Translations under genes and position numbers: made by a program
Notes under the pieces: generated by a model
The model's input: only the letters and a program-made list of their open reading frames with translations
The model's database searches: none
Told to the model about the DNA's origin: nothing
Part shown: positions 8,086 through 17,549 of the stretch, piece after piece
How positions within the stretch are numbered: the first letter of the stretch is position 1
How the letters are laid out: each line of letters starts with the position of its first letter
From: Bisporella sp. PMI_857
Taxonomy: Eukaryota; Ascomycota; Leotiomycetes; Helotiales; Helotiaceae
DNA length: 47,384 bases
Reading direction: 5' to 3'
Assembly (NCBI GenBank): GCA_021307315.1
Contig: JAJSPD010000154.1
Coordinates: forward strand, 1-47,384

Positions 8086-9966
8086 ATGCGCATGTCCATT
8101 GGCTGTATTTCAGTCAGAGCAGGTATTCTATTTGTTCAAATAGATAGAGTCACGGAGCCTTCAGTGAGTATGGGTAAATGAGTCAATTGCTGAAGGTTCT
8201 AGAACCTAAACTACAGGAGAGGATCCCTCTACTTATAGAGGTCTGGTACTCACATGCCATCACGCTGATGCCTACTGTAGCCTGCTGTAGCCTAGGTATG
8301 GTCCTTAGACCTAACCTGCTCAACACTATTGGCTGGAGTAACGTCAGCTGGAGTAGTGGATGCATTTCCACTCACAGTAGGTTCTCCTTCGCCAGCTATT
8401 TGGTTATTAATTACCAAGAACTACAATCTTTAGATTACAAATTATGTAAACAACCCATTAATGGAGCCTCTATTACAGCCCCGAGGCAACTCGACACACG
8501 ATGATATTACATCACAAGAGATTCCAGGTTCAAGTGGCAAATGGGAATGCAAAGGTAAGCCCAAAGATGGAGTATGGGAATCGTCGAAGGCCAATTTGGA
8601 CAGCATGCCAACTGTCCAGGATATCGTCCACGATATAAAGACATGTGGGTTAGTAGGAAGTATGCCTACCTTGTTTTATTCCTTCGGCATTACCACAGCC
8701 CAAGCACGAGAGTGGCGCGATAATACAGAGCATGGCCTAGGTGGGAAGGGTATAATGTTCAATGATGCATTAGATGGTACGTCAGTATTTATCCATAGGT
8801 TTAGAGGTGGCTAACATTTTCTAGACGACTGGTGGAAAATGGTAGAAAAATTCAAACCGATACCACCATTGCGTGATAAAGCATTAGTAGCTCGTTTCTC
8901 TGCGGCACTAGCAATAGCGTCTAGAGCAGAGATTTTTCTTGTTACCGGAAGTGAAGTTGCTAATGGAGGTGGTGCTTATACCGTACCACATGACCCAAAG
9001 AACCATTGGAGAAAGTGGGAGTTCCCAAAAGTGCAACGAAATGCATTAGTGACAAGAGTTACTGTTGTGGATGGGGGAACCTCACCATTTAATAGAAAGT
9101 TGGGTTGGCTCCCCTTTCATGAGGATAAATACCCGGGTCTACCAGAGAACGATGCGGACAATGAGGATACAGGTAAAATTCCTCCCGGGGCAGCAACAGC
9201 AACGAAGTCTCAGCCTTCTACCCCCAAGCCGACGGTACCGGCCAGACCGAAAATCTCGCAGAACTGTCATGGGCTGGGTTCAGACAAATACATAGCTCAG
9301 GCAAAGCTCTCATCTAACATCAAAGCGTTTTGTTCCGAGGTAGCCAAACAAAGAGTGCAAGACAGAAATTCTGGATCTATTGAGCGGAAGTATAACGTTG
9401 ATACACCTGAGTCAATTTCCATATCTATCAACTGGCCTCCCGGCCGTCCATTCAAACTCGAAGAAGCGAGTTGCTTGAAATACATGAACATAATTTCCAA
9501 TGGTATGCGGTTCCTTTCAGTTGTTATATCGGAGCACTATATAGGAAGATTTACTAACATCGATATACTGACAGGGTGTGATGGAAACAACCCAAATAAC
9601 CCCATGAATTGGAAAGGAGGCGGATCAATTCAAGTTGATCTAGTCAAGTATAACTTAAATCCAACCACAGTTCGACAGCCTTTTAGAAAGCAAGCTTGGG
9701 CACACTGTAAAACCAAATATGACTTTTTATATGATTCCTATTGGATCCAAGGGAGTGGTTGGGCAAGTTCTGATTTCGGGCACAGATTAAAGAGTAAATT
9801 GAATGGATGCGCAGGATCGAACTACCATTTTAGTTATCGACTCAATAAAGATGGCTCGGAGTGGGGTCTTTCTGGCCGAGCGCCAATTTGGAAAAAGAAA
9901 TGTATAAAGAAAGCAATTAGATCAGCGGGGGGGCCAAGCGATATTGAGTGCTCTGGAAATGGGTAA
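8086..9966 (+). pseudogene. Secreted two-domain protein: toxin-like N-terminal domain plus the C-terminal domain of the SGNH hydrolase; signal-peptide exon split by a solo LTR
   Basis: The downstream part is clean: exons 8434-8776, 8825-9502 and 9575-9966, with introns 8777-8824 (GTACGT...CTAG) and 9503-9574 (GTATGC...ACAG). An upstream exon opens at ATG 8086 and encodes the start of a typical signal peptide, but a 193-bp LTR sits inside its hydrophobic core; the exon resumes at 8326 and ends at a GTAGGT donor at about 8377 (intron to 8433). The C-terminal ~200 residues (about 9265-9966) closely match the SGNH pseudogene's tail: NSGSIERKYN, NPMNWKGGG, WAHCKTKYDFLYDSYWIQG, GRAPIWKKKCI. The N-terminal domain (FYSFGITTAQAREWR, FNDALD-DWW, IASRAEIFLVTG, WEFPKVQRN) is not a hydrolase. 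Its layout recalls enzymatic domains of bacterial polymorphic toxins; that is inference from memory. From the ATG at 8461 only an unsecreted protein would be made. Confidence 0.68.
8133..8325 (+). mobile_element. Solo LTR, family A copy 2 (193 bp, TSD CTATT)
   Basis: Begins TGTTCAAATAGATAGAG and ends CTGCTCAACA, flanked by CTATT at 8128-8132 and 8326-8330. Shares the body of the LTR at 912-1141 but lacks its 10-bp expansion. It is inserted in the signal-peptide exon of the gene that ends at 9966. A long ORF crossing its right end (8178-8504) is fortuitous. Confidence 0.88.
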
Positions 9967-10276
9967 AATCGGGGAAGGTGGTTTTTGGAGTTAGGGCCAT
10001 GAGCTTTAAACTGTTGGTTATATTTTGTCACCATGAACAGGATCAAATGGTTATGATGTTTCGTATATATAGAGAGATGTGGAAATTTTGAGAGTATTGC
10101 AGTAGAAGAGGAATGCCACCCCGGCAGTTCAAATAACCGAAAGCAAGCAGGAGTTTGTTTGACAGCCGTTTTCAGGGAATCGAGGGCAAAACCTCAAGCA
10201 CTATGGACCACATGAGTTCAACCCGTCATACAGAATACAAGGCTAAACAAATGCCCACTATAATAAAGAGGGAAAT
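9967..10276. other. Intergenic, no gene seen
   Basis: Downstream flank of the two-domain gene. No coding signal was found. Confidence 0.4.
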
Positions 10277-10660
10277 TTGTTGATAGCTGCGGCACTGGAT
10301 CTCAAGCATCCTAGTATAAGGACGGATTGCCTACGACCTCCAAGTAGAACTAGACACAGCAACGGAAGCTGCAGAAAGACAAAGGCAATAGGCGGAACGT
10401 GCCGAGAGGCTCAAGTAGGGCTCTCAAAAATGAAGAAGCAGTTAGAGCAAAACCAAGTGACCATTGGAGACCTAGGAGAAGCCTAAAGATAGCACCGAAT
10501 GCCAATCAGAAGGAAATAGAGCTCACAAGTAGACTAAAGAGAGAGCTAGATACAGCCAAAGGGACGAATGAAGCACTACTCCAGCAAGGGAAGACAACTA
10601 TTGCAGAGCTCACTAACAACTGACGGCTGTCAAAGCAGACACTGAGATGTAGAACGAGTT
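10277..10660 (+). pseudogene. Coiled-coil protein relic, frameshifted
   Basis: Overlapping plus-strand frames give short, glutamate-, lysine- and leucine-rich pieces (LSKMKKQLEQNQVTIGDLGEA; QKEIELTSRLKRELDTAKG; NEALLQQGKTTIAELTNN) with heptad-like spacing, separated by stops and frame changes. This looks like the remains of a coiled-coil protein. It ends against the left TIR of the pogo/Fot element at 10674. The family is not recognisable. Confidence 0.4.
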
Positions 10661-11115
10661 AATGGCATTGATAACGTCCATCCCTGCGTGCCGAAAAACC
10701 CTGTGTGCCGAAAAAACTTCATGGTTTGGGGGTCTTAAATCTCCACCACGTAAATATATAAAGTTATAATCTGTTTGCTATTGTTCTTTAGCTATTTCTC
10801 TACAAGGGCTCGACTTGCAGTCAGAAAAATACTGTAGTTTTGGCTATGCTATCGATCGTTCTGTTGAGAGCATCAAAAGCTGCTGTAGCTATTACCCCTT
10901 GCTCTATCATGACTATTAACCTGTCCCCGAAATTCGGGGCCATAGCATAGAGCTTCTATTAAGTTCAAATATAGCTCCAAGGTTTGAAGACGCAAAGAAC
11001 AAGGAAACCTGCCTGCCGGATTTATCCGGACAAAAGTGGGGGGTACATGAAATGCCAAGCATCTTAATAAGCGAGGAAGGATTTATCGGGTCCGACTACA
11101 CCTACATAGTATTTA

Positions 11116-11264
11116 CCTCAGTCCCTCATACGTTCGCTTATTATTAGCGCTAGTCTACTTTGAGGCATGCTTACCTCAGCTTTTATGGCGAACGCGAGCA
11201 TTCTCAAATAGGATTAGCGCAGCGTCCACGTGAGCGAAAATCTTATGGTCTGAGGAAACTGAGG
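11116..11264. mobile_element. MITE-like insertion (149 bp, TA TSD)
   Basis: The left end reads CCTCAGTCCCTCA and the reverse complement of the right end reads CCTCAGTTTCCTCA; TA lies on both sides (11114-11115, 11265-11266). A second shared block, TTCGCT, follows at similar depth in both arms. There is no coding capacity. It lies inside the pogo/Fot-like element. No second copy was found in the window. Confidence 0.45.
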
Positions 11265-12199
11265 TAAGTTGGATTGCAAGGCTGCGGGGCTGAGTCAGCA
11301 CGTTTGCCAAGATTATACACAGCCACAAGGCAGCGATCACGTGCTGTTATTGGGACTTGCGGGGCTGGTGGTCTCTTCGGTTGGAGGTACCGATAGGCGT
11401 GGTGACTGTGCATGAATCCGTGTGCCATAGTAGCCACAAGGCTAATGATGCTTTCTCTTATAGTAGTGATGCCTTAGAGCTCAGATAAGGCCCCTTTTTA
11501 AGTATTAGGGATAGTATAAGCTCGGTAGTAGAGCTGTAGCGGAAAAAGTCTATTATGTTATAAAACGAGACTCTTTACAAATCAGGCGTAAAAGCGATAA
11601 TACGAACGTGATTTTGTAGTGGGAGAGACTTAAGGTGTCTAAGAGTAGCCACGGAATATAGCTTATAAGAAAATATAGGAAGTATTGAGGCTTGTACAGA
11701 TTTTACGATGCTTAAAGTCAAAGTACCTATCATTTTTTCTGGCACATAGAGTTTTCCGCCTGTAGCTACTAAAATTGTGGATTGCGATGCTTGTGGCTAA
11801 GTATAGCGGATCTTACCGGAAAATCCGTTTCCCGACATCCTCCGACTAGCCAAAAGTAGCAAGCAGCAATCACCACTTCCGGCTTGTCACTTCCAGCTTT
11901 TTAGTTCTAGTTTATCTCTTCTGGCTTTTCAGTCAAACTGTTTCGTACTCCGCTTAAAACGACGAACCGCTTCGATTCTTAGCCCTAGCCTCCAAGGGGA
12001 ATCCGCTCTTTTGCAAGATTGCTGACGAATTCAAAGATGACCTTAATAATGACAGCAAAAGTGCCGAAAGGAGCACGGTATCAGCACGGCAAACTGCGAT
12101 GACTTAGCTAAGACGTTAATAGCAGTTCGGATGGTTGCAACATGGCAACGATAGCGAGCACAGTAAAGCCCCGACGACCAAAAGCAATACTACCCACGC

Positions 12200-12325
12200 T
12201 ATATAACGACGGCACAATGAAGATGGCACAATGAAGATGGCATAATGAAGATGGCACAATGAAGGTGGCACAACGAAGATGGCATAATAAAAATGGCATA
12301 ATGAAGATGGTGAAAATGGCACACC
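12200..12325. repeat. 15-bp minisatellite (GGCACAATGAAGAT-type unit)
   Basis: About seven imperfect tandem copies of a 15-bp unit ATGGCACAATGAAG(A/G) with variants (cataat, cacaac, aataaa). It yields open but meaningless repetitive ORFs on both strands. It lies in the noncoding left half of the pogo/Fot-like element. Confidence 0.8.
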
Positions 12326-12540
12326 AAAAAGCGTACGATAATGGCAGTATGACGATGGCAGGCATCGGGCATTACGCATTACAGAGCAAGCACGATAAAG
12401 GAATGTCAAAGGTTGGTTATAATTTCTTGTGTCAAAACCCGATGAAAACTAAACATTAAATCTAAATTACTATGCAGCAACAAGTCGTGAAGCTAACCCG
12501 GGCTTGCCTCAGACTTATTGATCCTTTATTACACGTTTAA

Positions 12541-14365
12541 ATGGCAATCTTGGCTTCTACTACCACATTTTCGCTACTGGGGCTCTCTATGGTTTTGGCA
12601 CAATCCTATCTTCCGCAATCGGTGCTTGCATCACTGAAGCTCTCGATAGCGCCGGCGCTCTGCTCGTCCGCGCCATTTTGGCATTTGGTTCTAGCTCTGG
12701 CTCCTCTGCCTCTGCCTCTAGCACAGTACTTTGGCGCTTCCGACCCCGTGTTACTTTGTATACGGTGACTTCCTCTGCCTCTAGCGTGCCACTTTTGCGC
12801 TTCCGACCCCGTTTACTTTTACCTTTGGCTTTTTTGGCAGCGTTTTTTATAACACGCTTCGCTCGTGCTTTCTCGAAGTCCTTATAGCTCATGACTTTCG
12901 CTTTTCCTAGCACCAATGACTTGGTCGATCGTCGAACTTTAGCTTCGTTGTTAATTGTAGTCAGAAACTTAATTCGGTCCTTTTGAAGAATAGCCTAAGC
13001 AAAGGATTTCTAGAACGCTTTAGTACATTTCTGTAAGTGCCTCGCTACGTTCTGTTTGCTCGTTTCGTCAAGCGCATAAACCTCTTAGATAATCATGTTC
13101 TGCAGTAATATAAAAGACTCTGCTGATACTAATGTCACAAAAGTTTGCGGTTCTACGTTTTGCCGACAAAACCTTACCTTCACTTCATCGGCGCTTAAAA
13201 TAGCTGGTTCAGCTAAAAAGGCGGGCATACTTCTAAGCACTTTATCTGGATTGAACGAGATCAGACCGCTTGCAGCGAAGCCAGCTTTGATATTCTTGGG
13301 CGTAAACGCTACTTTCTTTGCGGGGCTATATAAAGCAGTGAAGTGCTTTTTGCCGATTGTATTTACACCTCTTTGCTCGAGTCGATCAACCTAGTCACGA
13401 TAAACTGCCTTAAGTAGGGCAAACAGTGCTACATCACAAGGCTGGAGCTTGTAGAAAGTATAAAAAAAGAAACGACATAAAAAAATATTATTTTCGAAAC
13501 AAAACTCTAAAATTTCGAGAGTCTCGTGCGTTCCGAAACCGTCGCAAATCAAAACGCGTAATCTTTTGTTCGCTCGTTCTTTAGTTTCGAGATCAAATAT
13601 ACGCTTTAGCCACTCGAAGCTAATTATAGAGTCGGTATATCCAAAGTCGAAGCACGCATACTGCCATCCAAGAGTATAAAAAGTGGTCCAGTTGCTTCGA
13701 TAAATATTCGCTAGCCAGATTATCATCGGGTTCAAATACCTACCATCGCTACTAATACATTCGATCGCAGTCACAAATGTGCGCTTAACTCGCACACCGC
13801 GATAGTCTCGCTTGTCATGCTTACTTACGAGGACTTTGACAAAGCCTAGCATAGACAGCATCACTCCAGTCTCGTTCATATTATACACATTCTCGGCCAG
13901 AACAGCCGGATTTTGTAATACTTCTTTTATCACCTTAAACCAATGTACGATCTTTCTATAAATGTTTTTCTCGTGACGTTTCCAGTCTAAAGCCTTGACT
14001 CTTCGCGCTAGTAGTATAAAATGGCGTTTTTCTAAAGCCTTTGCCCAGTTCCGACCAAAGGCTTTAAAAGGCCTATCAGTAGTAGGTCGATTGCGAGTGA
14101 CACTATAAGCTAGTGAAAAAATAAACTTCATTCGTATCGGATAACCAAGGTTGGACATTTGAAGCAGATACTTAACTATAACCTTTTCTTCGTACGGTTT
14201 AAAGTACTGTTGCCCTTGGGCCTTCTTTTCCCTCGAGAGTCGTCCGCGAGCACGATAATAAAGTGTGGAGTAGGAGATATTGCCATGATGATCTGCAAGA
14301 GCACGGTATAATTTAGGCACGCTAGGCGGCACGCCTTGCGCCAATACCTGACTGGCTCTGTCCAT
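12541..14365 (-). pseudogene. pogo/Fot-family DDE transposase, inactivated
   Basis: The long open part (14365-13391, 324 codons) holds an N-terminal helix-turn-helix, a CENP-B/Tc5-like second HTH (KALEKRHFILLARRVKALDW), and a DDE_1 core: NMNETG where the family has an aspartate (NMDET), then ICDGFGTHET and LQPCDVALFALLK. Reading on in the same frame past TAG at 13393-13391 gives family-typical sequence (VDRLEQRGVNTIGKKHF, FTPKNIKAGFAASGLIPFNPD) and a C-terminal tail rich in Lys/Arg (LGKAKVMSYKDFEKARAKR). Further stops lie near 13086, 13010 and 12992; all are CAR-to-TAR type. The first catalytic aspartate is also replaced by asparagine, so this copy cannot be active. It would bind TIRs and cut and paste its element. 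Confidence 0.85.
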
Positions 14366-14992
14366 ATTGTCCTATCGTGGTGATGGTGTTGTGAAGGGCG
14401 CTCCTGCAGGCACTAGCGTAGTGCCACGCACCTTAGCGTATAGAATGTTCGAGAAACATGCTACTGCGCCACACGCGTGACATTCTAACGCTACGTACAT
14501 AACCGGCGTAAAAGTAGTAGCTAAGGAAAATATAGCGAGCCCGGATTTATACAGTATAAATGTAACTAAGCTAATGCATATTAATAAGCACGAAATAAAG
14601 CTAAAATATGTAGCGTTTATGCACTCTTCTTTTCACATCGGAGAAACTCCCGAGCTGCATCATTTCCTTTTTAAGTGTTTTCAAAAATTGGAGCTATATT
14701 TTTCAGATATAGAATTTTTCTTTAAGTGCTCCGAATTTTAAAGAGACTTTAATGGTCGTGATTAAGCATAGAGGTACAACCGAAACGGCGATCGGTGGCG
14801 TGATTGAAACGATCGACAGCACAACCAACCACAGTTGTTTTCTTTTTGCTAAGTGGTCTTTTTAGGGAGAAATAGTTAAAGAAAGTAACATTTTAAGCAC
14901 AAATTCATAGACCTGCTAAGAAAAAAGTTATGATTAGTAAACTATGGATTTGTCTCGTTACGGGGTGCGTTTCGGCACGCAGGGACAGACGT
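14366..14992. other. 5' flank of the transposase up to the right TIR
   Basis: Noncoding. It holds short dispersed copies of CTAGCGTAG-like and GACATTCTAACGC words near 14415-14500 that could be transposase-binding subterminal repeats. Nothing else is seen. Confidence 0.35.
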
Positions 14993-14994
14993 TA

Positions 14995-16335
14995 ATTTGT
15001 TGAACCGCAGATAATTTTGGTGTACTCACTACCGAGGATAGCTTCTAGGAGTCAATATATTGTTGCTTACATAATACCTCTTTACATCGGAAACCTCTAT
15101 ATATCGGAATATAGGCATGGAACCGAGAGTTCCGAAATATCCAGGTCGGACTGTAGATACATTCTCAGCTGAGGAGATTAAGCTTACTTAATACTAGACA
15201 TTCAATATTACTGCATTCTCGCCGTAATGGCGCTTCAAAAAACAACGATTACGACAAAGACCCCCTCGAACTAACGCTCATAAATCGGCATACATTCATT
15301 TGTAACCACTATTCAACAGAGGAACTAAGTCAAGTTAGATGGCCTATGGGACGCAGTGTTAGGTTTGCAGCCTTGCACAATGGATTTGGGCAAATCCCGA
15401 GGCGTTTGGCCGTCTCCATGGGGGTAACTAGAGACAGATCTGGCTAGATTCAGCACGACCGGTCCATGGAACACAACACAGCGACTAAGGAAATCAAGCA
15501 GGGCCACTAAGGTAGTCGATTGATTGAAACCAACTCACCAAATTGAGTAGACAGGCACAATTTAGACACTTCTGCTACCGAATTTAGGTTTGGGCTTGTC
15601 TCTTGGACGCCGATAGGATTCGAGAGTCGCTTCTCCATTTTTTCTTGCGAGATCGCTGTAGATGTGCATACGAACGATCTACTCGGCGTTGGTTACTAGA
15701 GCGGAAGAGTAAACATTAAATCGTGATCGCCTGGTTCTGTCGTTGAAATTGCAGTACGTGCTGTTTAGTATACAGCAGAGTAGTTGTTGGTATAAAGTCA
15801 TGTGAACGTTCCATGACGCACAGGCCACCACCTGAATGTATTTAAGTTCTCGCTCGTAGGACGTAACTTAGAAGAATGAAGAACAAGTCAACCACCTACA
15901 ACGAGCATATATAGCACTGCGCTGAGATCGCGGTGCTACGTGCCCCGTGGGTAACCGACTTAAGCTATTGCAAGTCATCAATACGAAGAAGGTATCACAG
16001 AGAGTGATACCAACAAAAAGCGATACGAAGAAAAGTCGAAGTCGCTTATATAAAGGCTTGTTTTTACTTTTTACAATTGTTTCCTCATGTTTTTGTATTT
16101 TTCGTAGCACGACTTATAAGGCAGTTACTATTAGCTTTTCTCACGCACTCCCATATGCCTCTGTCTAGCACGTGACTCCTTGCGTCGTTACATTTTTAAT
16201 CGTTTACTACGACTTTTGTAAAAGATTATTGTAATAAAACGCGTTGTTAATATAAAAAAAGTTAACTTTGTAATATAAAATTCAAAAATAGTTAAATAAA
16301 CTTTAATTCGAAAAACTAAGCAAAGTCGATTTAAT
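14995..16335. other. No gene seen; perfect hairpin at 15991-16011
   Basis: Short ORFs (15325-15507 minus, 15868-16110 minus, 15947-16168 plus) lack recognisable features. A perfect 8-bp stem GGTATCAC / GTGATACC with a 5-nt loop lies at 15991-16011. From about 16200 on the sequence is strongly AT-rich. Confidence 0.4.
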
Positions 16336-16802
16336 TGTCACGATCATAGATCATGTGACTTAGCTAGGCTTGGCACGACCCCTCATTTCTATCATGATCG
16401 CGTACAGCGATTGCCTTTCCTCCTTAGTTTAGTATTGTAGTGGGGTTGATTTTCTCTTTTTGCTATTTTGTCACGTGGCGCGTCATGTGATCTGAGGAGC
16501 ATGAGTTGTATATAAGTCTTGCCTTCGATATGAAGGCACACCATCGATGATCAACAATACAATCTTTTTCTACCCTTCTATATATTACTCTTTTATAAGC
16601 TATCGACGTTTATTTGTTATATAGAGCTTAGGCTCGCCGGTGCTCTCCCAAGTATGCTACAGATACCGATACCACGCCTACAGGTTTTGAGCTAGATCCT
16701 GTTGCTGTTCTTGCTCTTCAGCATGTTCCCCTCCACAGTATTCTCGTAATAGAACCACCTTGCTAGCCGCCTTACCAGGCCAAAGGATTTGGCTTCGTGA
16801 CA
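16336..16802 (+). mobile_element. Solo Gypsy-type LTR (467 bp, TSD TTAAT)
   Basis: Begins TGTCACGATCATAG and ends GGCTTCGTGACA, an inverted-repeat TGTCACG/CGTGACA pair as in the Gypsy LTRs elsewhere in the window but otherwise a different, longer sequence. TTAAT flanks both ends (16331-16335; 16803-16807). A TATA-like GTATATAAG lies near 16510. No internal region remains. Confidence 0.85.
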
Positions 16803-16975
16803 TTAATTATAATTTATTATACTAATATATCCACTTAGCTTTTTTTTTTAAAAAAAAGCTTATTTTTGTTTAGCACGCAAATGTGTATTTTAATAACTTA
16901 TTTATTTTATTAAACTAAAAAATAAATTATAATTTTAAAGTTAAAATAAAGTTAAAATAAAAATAGCTAAGAAAC

Positions 16976-17145
16976 TGTCGGTTGACTATATCAACTGCTC
17001 GACGGGCAGACTAGTGATTTCACTTAGTATGCTCGTTGTCGAAAGGTGTTGATTTTAGTTGTTCTTCTAAGCTACGTGTCGCGAAGAGGTTGTGGTCCTA
17101 AAGGACCCACAACTCTTCACGTGACTATTTACATGGGTTCCAACA
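16976..17145 (+). mobile_element. Solo LTR, family B copy 2 (170 bp, TSD GAAAC)
   Basis: Begins TGTCGGTTGAC and ends GGGTTCCAACA with GAAAC on both sides (16971-16975; 17146-17150). Shares TTCTTCTAAGCTACG, AGGACCCACAA and TTCCAACA with the copy at 1795-1976. It lies about 400 bp upstream of the HET-NACHT-WD40 receptor and could sit in its promoter region. Confidence 0.87.
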
Positions 17146-17150
17146 GAAAC

Positions 17151-17549
17151 TTTAATTTAAAAAGCTTTTTGAAATTTGCTAAGCTCGAATATTAGCATTA
17201 CAACACTTACTTTTTATTAAGCATATTTTTAATTACAATAAACGCAGAATTTTACAAATAAGTGCAATGCTACTTACAGAATGCCATCCTTACCCTCACC
17301 CCATATTACACCCTGGCGAAAGTTTAGCCAATTTAGGCCTAGTGTAATATTATTAAGTGGAGTCTTCTTGGCCGGGAGCCTGAGGCACAGAGATAAGCTA
17401 TTGCTTATTTGAGGCAATGTGAACGTGAACCTAGAATCAACATCCCACTCTGCTCCTTACCAAGCCATTTCGTGCGTGCGCATGCTGGCTTGCAAGCTCG
17501 AAATTGTATTCAATCGAGGATTCTATTTATGCGCTGGCCCGTCTCAACA
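17151..17549 (+). promoter_or_regulatory. Upstream region of the HET-NACHT-WD40 gene
   Basis: AT-rich to about 17280, then more mixed. In-frame codons extend upstream of 17550 to an ATG at 17409, but HET proteins start MRLLE, so this stretch is taken as leader and promoter. No distinct box is convincing. Confidence 0.35.

Larger units (their letters stand above)
10674..14992 (-). mobile_element. pogo/Fot-like DNA transposon, 4.3 kb, TIRs and TA target duplication
   Basis: The left end reads ACGTCCA then TCCCTGCGTGCCGAAA (from 10674). The reverse complement of the right end reads ACGTCTG then TCCCTGCGTGCCGAAA (ending 14992). About 23 bp of terminal inverted repeat with two transition mismatches is visible, and TA flanks both ends (10672-10673; 14993-14994), the Tc1/mariner/pogo hallmark. 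The only recognisable gene is a decayed pogo-type transposase on the minus strand (12541-14365). The element is larger than usual Fot elements (about 2 kb). The extra length is the noncoding left half, which holds a MITE-like insertion (11116-11264) and a minisatellite (12200-12325). Confidence 0.75.

Noticed and set aside
12108..12459. Repetitive ORFs on both strands
   Set aside because: Translations of the 15-bp minisatellite inside the pogo/Fot-like element.
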